Source of the DNA: Pseudobdellovibrionaceae bacterium
GTDB taxonomy: Bacteria > Bdellovibrionota > Bdellovibrionia > Bdellovibrionales > Bdellovibrionaceae
NCBI GenBank assembly: GCA_022843825.1
Contig: JALHMX010000002.1
Coordinates: 62,001 to 126,000 of the forward strand
Reading direction: 5' to 3'
Length of the DNA stretch: 64,000 nucleotides
Both the position numbers and the translations under genes were made by a program. This document shows, one piece after another, positions 9,601 to 16,888 of the stretch (within the stretch, counting starts at the first letter, position 1; each line of letters begins with the position of its first letter). A model generated the notes under the pieces. It saw nothing but the letters and a program-made list of their open reading frames with translations, was not told the DNA's origin and searched no databases.

Positions 9601-9646
9601 CGACTTAAAAACTGATCGCGAAGTTGATGCTAAAGGAGTGCAATAA
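6608..9646 (+). CDS. Large exported TPR-repeat protein of the motor operon (GltE/AglT-like role)
   Basis: A 1012-residue, all-helical exported protein. Residues 1-28 are a signal peptide (hydrophobic LFQVTLLLIVAAA, cleavage probably after AHVHA). TPR-type repeats are clear at about 95-250 (KALQYYHEALPKVGE, AEAFLSIAEMHFKKSDWKQA, YAMYRLGWAEYNLGQ) and again near 310-330. Later parts are degenerate helical hairpins with many Lys/Glu. A CKACP motif lies before the first repeat. TPR proteins of Glt/Agl gliding systems bridge the inner-membrane motor to outer-membrane parts, and this is the inferred role. The GAGGGG ribosome site is strong. Its stop overlaps the next ATG (TAATG). Confidence 0.75.
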   Translation: MNQLIRKTTVALFQVTLLLIVAAAHVHADKAPDNNLDVNRNYLIDKLNRVVTNLAPSDPSKNGIILRLADLLSDRARQTTMLKVDGGCKACPSPEADRKKALQYYHEALPKVGEANKAKVMVQMGHLNQLLGNQAGATELYTRITNESSDPVARAEAFLSIAEMHFKKSDWKQAQSFYEKSIAAGNADSKGYAMYRLGWAEYNLGQINSAKERFLTVLKTPSLLSKNSSNQNVVDAGFHEQVARDYAIICGAGFHESDLKNIYDYSPEKKRLDNLFAVSSELGRTAKRKEALIAWNFFYQNQPQPQERAVAKAHLGTVNLQLGQNAEALKDFNEAYSLIVDKKTQFPNETEDVRRLIKSSIITWNQAEKKKPSPELLEAYQGYLSNFGFEKEMSQWAVQIAGELNKWETAWTIHQQATENVATGKNAKVDLENHLLLGVELGESSKNSTVLAQAQKEYLARSQSKTKYWEVFYQQTYAGYEKAENEDFLKSLSAVVMAKDAPLDLRVKSGDLYLDYLASKKRDAEIEVQARVFHKTLTGIKGYQSDWAKIAEKSVLNQVAQAVQDNKLDQAWTKIQDFEIKSADTKDVVTYYKNKTIIAEKRNDIVSALAAAKSMNALAVLDKEDKIFAQAKMAYYSDLRMDFKSAKTLTEQLPESVLPADKKNLKLAMYSDLLGQDSATYLKKFVDVSQDQKSKEVAVLEIIKKTPGAAVDVEIKKQEKNISKSYETLGQLAAISYLANGNKSYGLQMAQKNPEVQKTPQGNMIINDQKLTALGAFGDEIQKLSLDSDITKKDFQKKLARDMQARAKALNKLDELAADAIKTKDWTLQVLSLSLIARESERFYTEILSLPMPDGLTPEEQGEYMRLLGERAQPYKTKAEQALAKANEFLDDSTWVAQLGKKLSGPYAVIAEREKNQLLKVADEKNKSKLMGLAGTTAVAKKDVAATESRAIAVADIETAKADVKNEPFNVSKIQTLKDMESKNGNLAMVQYLEGRINDLKTDREVDAKGVQ

Positions 9647-9915
9647 TGAAAACATTTTTAGTGGTCTTGCTTTTTGGATTAAGCTTGATGGCGGCAGCGC
9701 CTGAGACTATTGACACTAAAGAAACAACCAAAGCCACAGTAAGTAAGTCAGGGACTGGTCGAAGTCACAATTTTGAAGACTTACTGGTTGGTGGTAAATA
9801 TCATTTTGCTGATGAAGCTGTATCAACAGTCGAGGCGGACAAGGTGTTTGATTCATTAATTGGTGTACGGACAGATTTTAAAGATCGCTTAGAAGAGTCG
9901 GCCTCAAACAAATAG
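9646..9915 (+). CDS. Small exported protein, motor operon
   Basis: An 89-residue protein with an N-terminal signal peptide (FLVVLLFGLSLMAAA, cleavage likely near residue 18-20). The mature part is hydrophilic and has no recognised domain. It overlaps the stop of the TPR gene by one base and lies 18 bases before the AgmX-like gene, so it is clearly co-transcribed and probably an accessory periplasmic factor. The ATG sits on a Shine-Dalgarno sequence (AAGGAG) within the previous reading frame. Confidence 0.7.
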   Translation: MKTFLVVLLFGLSLMAAAPETIDTKETTKATVSKSGTGRSHNFEDLLVGGKYHFADEAVSTVEADKVFDSLIGVRTDFKDRLEESASNK

Positions 9916-9933
9916 GATGTAGGAAGTAGACAC

Positions 9934-11088
9934 ATGGAAAAAAACTTAGTCCTGGAAGACAACAAAGGTAAGGTAGTTCGCGTTTTTAACTGGTCGGGCG
10001 ATAAAGCCACAGTTATTCGCAGAGAAGATACTAAACGACTGGAAGTCGTGGAAAACCTTGATTTTTACTTTGATAACAAGATCGACTTTGTTGAACTTGG
10101 TCAAGTCAGTGGAGACTCTTTTGAGTCACAGAACAAGAAGGCTGAGGACTTGGCTTTAGGTCAATATGGTCGCTTGGCACTTATTCCGAAAGTAGAATCT
10201 CATTACAAAAATGAAGAAGCTTCTGAAGAGAGAAAGCGTCTTTGGTTGCTGACATTATTATTGGTGATGTTTCTGTTTATTATTATTGGTGCTTTGATGA
10301 GATTGGCTCCTCAAACGGCAGTTCAGGCTGAGGAAGAATTTAGTCAGCAAGTCGTTAAAATTGTAAAAAACATCCAACAAGAAGTTCCTGTAGCGCAAAC
10401 GAAAGTAACTCAGATGCGCGAAGTAGAGCCTACGCAAGCGAAAGTTTCTCCATCAAAAATTGCAGGACTTAAGCGTATGGGGGCCCTATCAGTTTTAGGA
10501 AGTTTAAATAGCGGTAAAAATAAAGGTGGCTTAGATATTTCTGCTGCGCAAAGTTCTGCTGGCCCGGGAATGGGCGGAGGGACTGAGGGCTCCGGCGGAG
10601 TACAAACGTCACTTTATGCTAAAGGTATTACCAGTGCTGCTTTAGGTTCGGGGAATAATGTTAATGGTGGCGGTGGCTACGGAACAAAAGGTAAAGGCGG
10701 CGGTCAGGCGGGTTACGGAAAGTTGGCATTAACGGGATCTACTGGCGCGACTCCAATGCCACTAGGACATGAAGCTGACGTGGCGCAAGGATTAGATCGT
10801 GATCAGATTGCAGCAGTGATCAATCGTAATATCGGACAGGTCACATATTGCTACGAGCAAGGATTAAAAGATTCGCCAGGAATTCAAGGCAGAATTGCAA
10901 TAGCATTTGTGATTGGTGGAACGGGAAGTGTTAAATCGGCCCATGTGGATTCCAGTTCATTGAATTCAAAGACAGTAGAAGACTGTATAGTGATGAGATT
11001 AAAAACGTGGAAGTTCCCAGTACCAGAGGGCGGCGTAGATGTTAATGTTAAATATCCATTTAAATTAGAAAGAACGGGGCAGGGGTAA
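9934..11088 (+). CDS. AgmX/GltG-like trans-envelope protein with TonB-like C-terminal domain
   Basis: 384 residues in four parts: a cytosolic domain (1-100) of no recognised family; a membrane helix at about 103-122 (LWLLTLLLVMFLFIIIGAL); a periplasmic linker rich in Gly/Ser (about 190-265, GGGYGTKGKGGGQ); and a C-terminal AgmX/PglI domain (about 290-382) with the two conserved cysteines (VTYCYEQGL and VEDCIVMRL) and WKFPVPEGG. This architecture matches Myxococcus GltG/GltJ/AgmX, where the C-terminal domain carries motor force across the periplasm, as TonB does. Its place after the TolQ/TolR genes supports that role. Unlike GltJ, the N-terminus has no zinc-ribbon cysteines. Confidence 0.82.
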   Translation: MEKNLVLEDNKGKVVRVFNWSGDKATVIRREDTKRLEVVENLDFYFDNKIDFVELGQVSGDSFESQNKKAEDLALGQYGRLALIPKVESHYKNEEASEERKRLWLLTLLLVMFLFIIIGALMRLAPQTAVQAEEEFSQQVVKIVKNIQQEVPVAQTKVTQMREVEPTQAKVSPSKIAGLKRMGALSVLGSLNSGKNKGGLDISAAQSSAGPGMGGGTEGSGGVQTSLYAKGITSAALGSGNNVNGGGGYGTKGKGGGQAGYGKLALTGSTGATPMPLGHEADVAQGLDRDQIAAVINRNIGQVTYCYEQGLKDSPGIQGRIAIAFVIGGTGSVKSAHVDSSSLNSKTVEDCIVMRLKTWKFPVPEGGVDVNVKYPFKLERTGQG

Positions 11089-11089
11089 T

Positions 11090-12274
11090 ATGAATAAAAG
11101 TATTTTCACCATCGGATTGTTAAGTGCATTATTTTTTGTAGGATGTACTGGTTTTGATCATGATCCATTAAAGGGTAAACCTGCGCCAATCCAAAATGCG
11201 AAGCCGCCGGATAATAAACCTTCGCCAGAGCGCCCATTTCCAGTAGATAGTGTTAAAATAGTTAACGCAGATGGGGTAGATCTGGCGGGAGAGATTGTTA
11301 CCTATCAAGAGGGGGAGACTCAGACGATTCCGTTGAAAGTGAAAAGTTATCTTTCTGGATACTCTTACACTTTGACCGCTTTGAATCTTGAAGAGTTTAA
11401 AGGAGCAGTTTTTGATTCTAAAACAGGTCAGTTTACATGGACCCCAGAAGTGGGTATCGTAACTAACGCAGCAGGGATCGAAAAATTTATTTTAAGCGTG
11501 TGGTTAGTAGCTGCACCCAATGACTCAACTGTTGGTAAAGCAACATTGTCGGGATCTTTAGATCTACATATTTGGGTTCAAAATAGAGCTAGTCGTCCAG
11601 TCGTTAAAAAGATTGAGTATGCCCCGGGATCACCTAATCAGGTGTTTTTTGAAGAGGGTACCAGCAGAAATCTAGTTGTTACGGTAGAAGATTTAAAAAG
11701 TCCGGCAGGAGGAACAACTAAAGCTGTTCTAAAGTTTGAAGGAAAATTAGGGGAGTACACACGAGTTACTTCGACGCCGCGACCAATACCGAATACTAAA
11801 ACATGGAATTTTAATATCAGAATCGACTTGGTCGGAGCTGACCTAACTAAAAGTGTGACCGATGCTTCCTTACAAGTATTTGCTGTAAATGCTGAAGGGC
11901 AAACTTCTGTTCCTTATCCAAGTTTAGATTTCACTATATTGACACAATTTGGAGCACCAAGAACGACTTTTCCTTTGTATCATGAACTTAAGTCAGGCGT
12001 AGAGAACGTGGTTCCATTTATTATTTACGATTCGAATCACGAAGCTGTGTTAACAGTTGTTGATCACGTTAATTTGCCTTTTGGAGCACAAGTGACCTGT
12101 GAAACGGTTCGACGCCCATTTCAACAGTGTGTTTTTGTGTGGACTCCATCTGCCAATGACGAAGGTCGACTTCTTAGAACAGATTTAAAAATTGAAATGC
12201 GAAATATGAGCCCGATTGATATGCGCGTTGTTCAGGTTAATGAATCTATTTATTACAAAGTAATTGCTCCGTAA
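11090..12274 (+). CDS. Lipoprotein with Ig/cadherin-like repeats, motor operon
   Basis: 394-residue exported protein with a lipoprotein signal (hydrophobic stretch then FVGC, lipid Cys at residue 19). A Pro-rich linker follows (KGKPAPIQNAKPPDN). The mature part is beta-rich, with short FTWTPEVG- and FVWTPSAND-type motifs typical of putative Ig-fold (He_PIG/cadherin-like) domains, so I expect two or three such domains. It starts one base after the AgmX-like gene. Likely anchored in the outer membrane, it may dock the trans-envelope arm or contact surfaces; the partner is unknown. Confidence 0.68.
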   Translation: MNKSIFTIGLLSALFFVGCTGFDHDPLKGKPAPIQNAKPPDNKPSPERPFPVDSVKIVNADGVDLAGEIVTYQEGETQTIPLKVKSYLSGYSYTLTALNLEEFKGAVFDSKTGQFTWTPEVGIVTNAAGIEKFILSVWLVAAPNDSTVGKATLSGSLDLHIWVQNRASRPVVKKIEYAPGSPNQVFFEEGTSRNLVVTVEDLKSPAGGTTKAVLKFEGKLGEYTRVTSTPRPIPNTKTWNFNIRIDLVGADLTKSVTDASLQVFAVNAEGQTSVPYPSLDFTILTQFGAPRTTFPLYHELKSGVENVVPFIIYDSNHEAVLTVVDHVNLPFGAQVTCETVRRPFQQCVFVWTPSANDEGRLLRTDLKIEMRNMSPIDMRVVQVNESIYYKVIAP

Positions 12275-12297
12275 CAGAAAGGGCTAAGGACTGATCT

Positions 12298-13053
12298 ATG
12301 AAAAAAAATAAAATTATATACCTTGCTTCAGTTTTAATAGTTGCGATGGCTCAAGCTGCAACGGCTGCAACGGCAACAAAAGTCTCTCAGAGTGAGCAGA
12401 AAATTGAGCAAGAGTTCGATGGCTTGGGCGGTAATGAAGTTTTGTTGGAAAAAGCGCGCGCTTTAAATCCTGAAGTGCATACCACTGTGGTTCAAAATCG
12501 TATGGTTGATCGCACGATGAGATTTGAGTTGTCAGGTGATTACGCGAACTCATTTGGTGGAGATACTTATATTAAAACCGGTACCTTTTCAGTAAATGGA
12601 CGTTTTCACTTCACCAATCGTTGGGCTTTAGGGGCTAAATATGGAATGTCATTTAATAAGCTGACGAATGAAGGCAACAAGATGGTTGATGATGCCTATG
12701 CAGATTATCTAGCTAATCCGCTGTCGTCGACAGCCCCAGTGCCAGATATAGATTACCCTAAAGGATTAACATTAGGTTATCTGGAGTTTTATCCACTTTA
12801 TGGAAAAATGAGTTGGCTGGGTAAAGGCGTTTCACATTTTGATGTGTATGCACAGTTAGGATACGGAACAGTGGATTTAGATTCAGGAAATACTCCGGCA
12901 CTTTCTGGTGCCTTAGGCGTTGGTATTTGGGGAACCGAGCATTTAACAACTCGTTTGGAAATTTCTTATTTAGATTATACGGCTCAGTATTATACAGGAG
13001 AACTAAAGCAGGGGGTAACTTCAGCGTCAGTTCAAGTGGGATGGTTATTCTAA
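12298..13053 (+). CDS. Outer-membrane beta-barrel protein, motor operon
   Basis: 251 residues with a signal peptide (cleavage around AQAATA, residues 20-26). The mature sequence alternates hydrophobic and polar residues with Gly/Tyr/Trp-rich strands (RFELSGDYANSFGG, RWALGAKYGMSF, LEISYLDYTAQYY) and ends in Phe (SVQVGWLF), the classic C-terminal signal of an outer-membrane barrel. About eight strands are expected. Its stop overlaps the start of the next gene (TAATG), so the two are coupled. Gliding operons of Myxococcus also contain predicted outer-membrane barrels (GltA/GltB class), and the role here is inferred from that. Confidence 0.78.
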   Translation: MKKNKIIYLASVLIVAMAQAATAATATKVSQSEQKIEQEFDGLGGNEVLLEKARALNPEVHTTVVQNRMVDRTMRFELSGDYANSFGGDTYIKTGTFSVNGRFHFTNRWALGAKYGMSFNKLTNEGNKMVDDAYADYLANPLSSTAPVPDIDYPKGLTLGYLEFYPLYGKMSWLGKGVSHFDVYAQLGYGTVDLDSGNTPALSGALGVGIWGTEHLTTRLEISYLDYTAQYYTGELKQGVTSASVQVGWLF

Positions 13054-14645
13054 TGAAAAAAACTTTAATTTTGACATTGATATCTATTGGTTTTGCGGTT
13101 CATGTTCAGGCTGCAGACCTAGAGTCATTAATCGAAGGTTCAAAAGCAGAAACTCCAGTGGCGGCGTCTCAGCAGACGCGTTTAAGTGCGGCAGTGGAAA
13201 GTCTTTTAAAAAGCACTACTCCGGCACAGAATGTATTTTTAAGACATGTAGAACGTGAAGATTGGAAGAAGGCGCTTATCGCGTGGGGGCCCGCTTTTAA
13301 TGGAACTTCTTTTGAAAGATCTGAAAACGCTAAAGCGTTGCATGCCTTAGCTATGTTTAAAACTGGCTTAGAAATTACAGCGATTGAAAAACTTTTTACG
13401 GCTGGCAATGCCAAAAACATTCACTCGGAAATTGTTCATACTTGGAAAGAAAATTTAAATGATAAAAACCCTGCGTGGGATGTCGCGCAAATTCAATGGA
13501 ACGATTCGTGGACCACGGTATTCGGCCGTGCCGCGGAAGTGCGCCATAAACTGAGTGCGATTAATTTGAAGACCAATGTGAATTATCTAAAAGATATGGC
13601 TTCAAAGCTTCCGGTTAATACCAAAGAGCGTGCGCTTGTTGATTGGCAGTTAGCCTTAAGTTACGCCTTGAATGATCAAGCCAGTGAAGCGGCTAAGATT
13701 ATTGGACAGTTGTTGAAAAACCAACAATCTCCTTATGGTGAAGATCTTGTAAATTTAACGGCAGGTCGTTTATTGTTTCAAAATGGATATTTTGATGCTG
13801 CAGCTAAGTATTATGAAAAAATTCCTAAAAAATCTGACTATTGGTTGGAGGGACAAGAAGAGTTGGCGTGGACGTATTTACGAAAAGGTGAAACTCAAAA
13901 CGCGGTGGCCGTAAGTAAGTCCTTAATGAACGCAGCCTTCGAAGGTTATTTAGGACCTGAGCCTTATTTTGTAGAAACGCTCGGTCATTTGAAAATTTGT
14001 GATTATACTAAAGTTATGGACGGTTTGAAGCAGTTTCCAAAGCGGTTTAAAAATCGAACTATCGAATTAGATCGACTAGCTAAAGGCACTAAATCAGATT
14101 TATTAGATAAGACCGTCAGTACACTGGGCACTAAACCGATGACCTGGGCCACGTTTGGCAAAGACATGAATGTTTTACCGCGTATGATGATTAAAGATTA
14201 CAAATTAATTCAGTTGGTGGAAGCTCAGAAAAAATTTGAAAAAGAATCTAAAATTGCAGACGCTGTCTATGCAGATGCATTAGCGCTAACGGGTTTACAA
14301 GGCACATTTCAGGCCATGAAAAATGGTTTAACTGAAAAGACAAGTAAAGCTCGATCAGCGGCGGCTCAAAGAATAAAAGAATTAGCTAAGAATGAAGTAT
14401 TAGAAGTTAAGAAAATTTTAGATAAACTTCACATTGTTGAAGCTGAACTTGTTCAGCAGGTTGAAGTGGCTGGGACAATCGCCAAAAATAGCACCGGCAT
14501 CGACCCCGCATTAAAGGTTGGAACAACAGGATCTAAAAAATCTGATGCTTTAGTCTTTGTCGCTGATTCGCAAGAAGTTTGGTTTGATGAAATATCTAAT
14601 TACAAAGTTGATGTGAAAAAAGGATGCCAAGGCATTAAGAGGTAG
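13053..14645 (+). CDS. Exported helical-repeat (TPR-like) protein, motor operon
   Basis: I start this gene at ATG 13053 (MKKTLILTLISIGFAVHVQA), a clean signal peptide overlapping the upstream stop. The longer frame from 12927 would be buried in the barrel gene. The 530-residue protein is mostly helical, with TPR-like hairpins near 175-290 (ALVDWQLALSYALNDQASEA, GRLLFQNGYFDAAAKYYEKI, EGQEELAWTYLRKGETQNAV) and a coiled-coil-like stretch near 415-480. It is probably periplasmic. Two bases separate it from the first VWA lipoprotein gene, so it stays in the motor operon. Confidence 0.75.
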   Translation: MKKTLILTLISIGFAVHVQAADLESLIEGSKAETPVAASQQTRLSAAVESLLKSTTPAQNVFLRHVEREDWKKALIAWGPAFNGTSFERSENAKALHALAMFKTGLEITAIEKLFTAGNAKNIHSEIVHTWKENLNDKNPAWDVAQIQWNDSWTTVFGRAAEVRHKLSAINLKTNVNYLKDMASKLPVNTKERALVDWQLALSYALNDQASEAAKIIGQLLKNQQSPYGEDLVNLTAGRLLFQNGYFDAAAKYYEKIPKKSDYWLEGQEELAWTYLRKGETQNAVAVSKSLMNAAFEGYLGPEPYFVETLGHLKICDYTKVMDGLKQFPKRFKNRTIELDRLAKGTKSDLLDKTVSTLGTKPMTWATFGKDMNVLPRMMIKDYKLIQLVEAQKKFEKESKIADAVYADALALTGLQGTFQAMKNGLTEKTSKARSAAAQRIKELAKNEVLEVKKILDKLHIVEAELVQQVEVAGTIAKNSTGIDPALKVGTTGSKKSDALVFVADSQEVWFDEISNYKVDVKKGCQGIKR

Positions 14646-14647
14646 AT

Positions 14648-15685
14648 ATGAAAATAATTAAAAGTGGTTTTTTATATTCTCTGATAGTGAGTTTATTTAG
14701 CCTTGCTTTTTATGCGTGCTCTCCGGCGTCACCAAAATTAAAACCCGAGCCTTTAGTTCCCAGTGAAAAAGTTGTTTCAGCGAACAACGAAGCTTTCCGT
14801 CGGCCTGCTGTGGATATTTTATTTGTGGTCGACGACTCAGGGTCGATGTCCAGCCATCAGGCGAATGTTGCGCGAAACATGGACCAGTTTTTAAATGAGT
14901 TCACGAAGCTAAAACTTATCGATTATCATATTGGAGTTATTAGTACAGATACGGCATCTACAATGCGCCAGGGGTCAAGTGGCCAATTAGCGAGAACGGG
15001 TGGATACTCGTTTGTTGATCGAAATACACCGAATGGTATTCAAGTCGTAAAAAGAAACGTATCATTAGGCAGTAGTGGTTCAGGCTGGGAGAAAATGTTT
15101 GATCCGATAGTTATGGCATTAACCCTACCAGTTATAGATGGGCATAATAAAGGATTTTATCGCCCGGACGCCTATTTAGTTATTATTTTTGTCACTGATA
15201 CTGAAGATCAAGACAGCATAAATGATCCACAGTCCACGATGGATTTTCTGGTTAGCCTTAAGAAAGATAAAAATAAAATTCTAAGCTACGCTGCATACAT
15301 TCCTCAGTCCTCTGCTAGTTGCTTTCGTGATGATCCAAATCGTGGGATCCTTGAACATTTTTTAAGTTTAAACGTTAATGCGGGTAATAACTTGGTTTCT
15401 TTGTGTGATCCTGCTTTCGGTACTAAGTTAGTAGAGTTTTCGAAAGAAATTATACAAGTCGTTAATAAGCCGATTATTTTAAGTCGTCCACCGGTGGTGT
15501 CTACGATCAAGGTGATGTACGGTACTCAGGAGATTCCTTCGGATCCATTAACCGGATGGACTTTTGCTCCGGAGAAAAACGCAATTGTATTTGGTCGAGA
15601 TCTTAAACTGGATGATAATCAGCCTGAGGGCACGGGCATTGATATCACATTTGACTCTGCTTATTACCCAGAAGAAGCGCCTTAG
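14648..15685 (+). CDS. VWA-domain lipoprotein, copy 1
   Basis: 345 residues with a lipoprotein-type signal ending FYAC (Cys near residue 24). A von Willebrand factor A domain follows, whose MIDAS metal site is clear: VDILFVVDDSGSMSSHQ near residues 55-71 (DxSxS), with a later Asp in IFVTDTEDQD. VWA domains bind ligands through a bound Mg. Residues 285-345 form a small beta-rich domain shared with the next gene. It is the tenth gene after the motor start. The 108-base gap and a paralogous copy follow, so this is a tandem duplication. Confidence 0.8.
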   Translation: MKIIKSGFLYSLIVSLFSLAFYACSPASPKLKPEPLVPSEKVVSANNEAFRRPAVDILFVVDDSGSMSSHQANVARNMDQFLNEFTKLKLIDYHIGVISTDTASTMRQGSSGQLARTGGYSFVDRNTPNGIQVVKRNVSLGSSGSGWEKMFDPIVMALTLPVIDGHNKGFYRPDAYLVIIFVTDTEDQDSINDPQSTMDFLVSLKKDKNKILSYAAYIPQSSASCFRDDPNRGILEHFLSLNVNAGNNLVSLCDPAFGTKLVEFSKEIIQVVNKPIILSRPPVVSTIKVMYGTQEIPSDPLTGWTFAPEKNAIVFGRDLKLDDNQPEGTGIDITFDSAYYPEEAP

Positions 15686-15793
15686 TTTAACTTTTAGCTA
15701 GACCTTTATTTGGCTACCGCTGGACAACTGAGCAGAAAAACCTGATCCTAAAGCTAAGGCATTTTGTTTTAGCTTTAAGCAAAAGGGGTTGCA

Positions 15794-16831
15794 ATGAGAG
15801 TTGTAAGGGATGATCTTTTCCGGATAGTGTTTGTTTTAATATCACTTGAGTTTGCCTTTTCCTGTTCTCCTGCATCACCAAAATTAAAACCTGATCCTTT
15901 AGTTCCCAATGAAAAAATTGTGTCAGCTAATAATGAGGCCTTTAGTCGTCCGGCGGTAGATATTTTATTTGTGGTGGATGATTCGGGCTCAATGTACGGA
16001 CATCAAGCGAATGTTGCGCGAAACATGGATCAGTTTTTAAATGAGTTCACTAAACTAAAATTAATCGACTACCACATTGGTGTTATTAGTACCACAATTG
16101 ATGATGATTGGTCTAAAGCTCCGGACGGAAAGTTATCTAACCTGGGTGGATATACTTTTGTCGATCAAAATACGCCGAATGCAATTCAGGTCGTTAAGGA
16201 AAACTTATCGTTAGGAACTAGCGGTACATGGAACGAGAAGTTTTTCGATCCAGTAGTTATGGCATTAACGCCACCACTTATTAATGGAAATAATGCAGGG
16301 TTTTATCGTAAAAATGCATTCTTAGTTATTATTTTTGTTACGGATACTGAAGATCAAAGCGTATTATATACACCACAAAGTTTCATGACCTTTTTAACAA
16401 ATCTAAAGGGCGATAAAAATAAAATTTTAAGCTACGCCGCCTACGTTCCACAATCAACTTCTGGCTGTTCTCGCGATGATTGGAATGAGGGAATTCTTGA
16501 AGAATTCTTAAGTTTGAATGTTAATGCAGGAAAAAATGTGGTCTCTTTATGTGACTCGGATTTTGGAACCAAATTGGTCGACTTTTCAAAAGAAATTATA
16601 CAAGTCATAAATAAGCCGATTATTTTGAGTCGTCCACCGGTAGTGTCCACAATAAAAGTGATGTACGGGACTCAAGAAATTCCTTCGGACCCAGTGGTTG
16701 GATGGACCTTTGATCCACTTAAAAACGCAATTGTATTTGGCCGAGACCTTAAGCTGGATGAGAACCAGCCCGCAGGAACAGGTATAGATATTACATTTGA
16801 TACTGCGTATTTTCCAGAAGAGAATCCATAA
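15794..16831 (+). CDS. VWA-domain lipoprotein, copy 2 (tandem paralogue)
   Basis: Exactly the same length as the preceding gene (345 residues) and highly similar from the lipid Cys onward (CSPASPKLKP, the MIDAS VDDSGSM, HQANVARNMDQFLNEFTKLKL, and the C-terminal SRPPVVSTIKVMYGTQEIPSDP). The signal peptides are unrelated in sequence (FAFSC here, FYAC in copy 1). The region after MIDAS (residues 98-130) and the Cys-containing loop near 215-235 diverge most, suggesting altered ligand contacts. The ATG follows AAAAGGGG. Likely an outer-membrane or surface adhesin-like factor; function unproven. Confidence 0.8.
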   Translation: MRVVRDDLFRIVFVLISLEFAFSCSPASPKLKPDPLVPNEKIVSANNEAFSRPAVDILFVVDDSGSMYGHQANVARNMDQFLNEFTKLKLIDYHIGVISTTIDDDWSKAPDGKLSNLGGYTFVDQNTPNAIQVVKENLSLGTSGTWNEKFFDPVVMALTPPLINGNNAGFYRKNAFLVIIFVTDTEDQSVLYTPQSFMTFLTNLKGDKNKILSYAAYVPQSTSGCSRDDWNEGILEEFLSLNVNAGKNVVSLCDSDFGTKLVDFSKEIIQVINKPIILSRPPVVSTIKVMYGTQEIPSDPVVGWTFDPLKNAIVFGRDLKLDENQPAGTGIDITFDTAYFPEENP

Positions 16832-16852
16832 GCTTTCACGCGGCTTATTTAG

Positions 16853-16881
16853 TTGTCTTGAAAACACTTCAAATGGATAAT
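16853..16881 (+). promoter_or_regulatory. Sigma70-like promoter of the acyltransferase gene, apparently leaderless
   Basis: -35 TTGTCT at 16853-16858, a 17-base spacer, and -10 GATAAT at 16876-16881. The -10 box ends seven bases before the GTG at 16889 and no Shine-Dalgarno sequence is present, so transcription would begin at about the start codon. The boxes were read by eye. Confidence 0.45.
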
Positions 16882-16888
16882 TTTCTTT

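Noticed and set aside
12927-13052. Start at 12927 for the second helical-repeat gene
   Set aside because: It would overlap the barrel gene by 127 bases and hide a clean signal peptide that begins at 13053.
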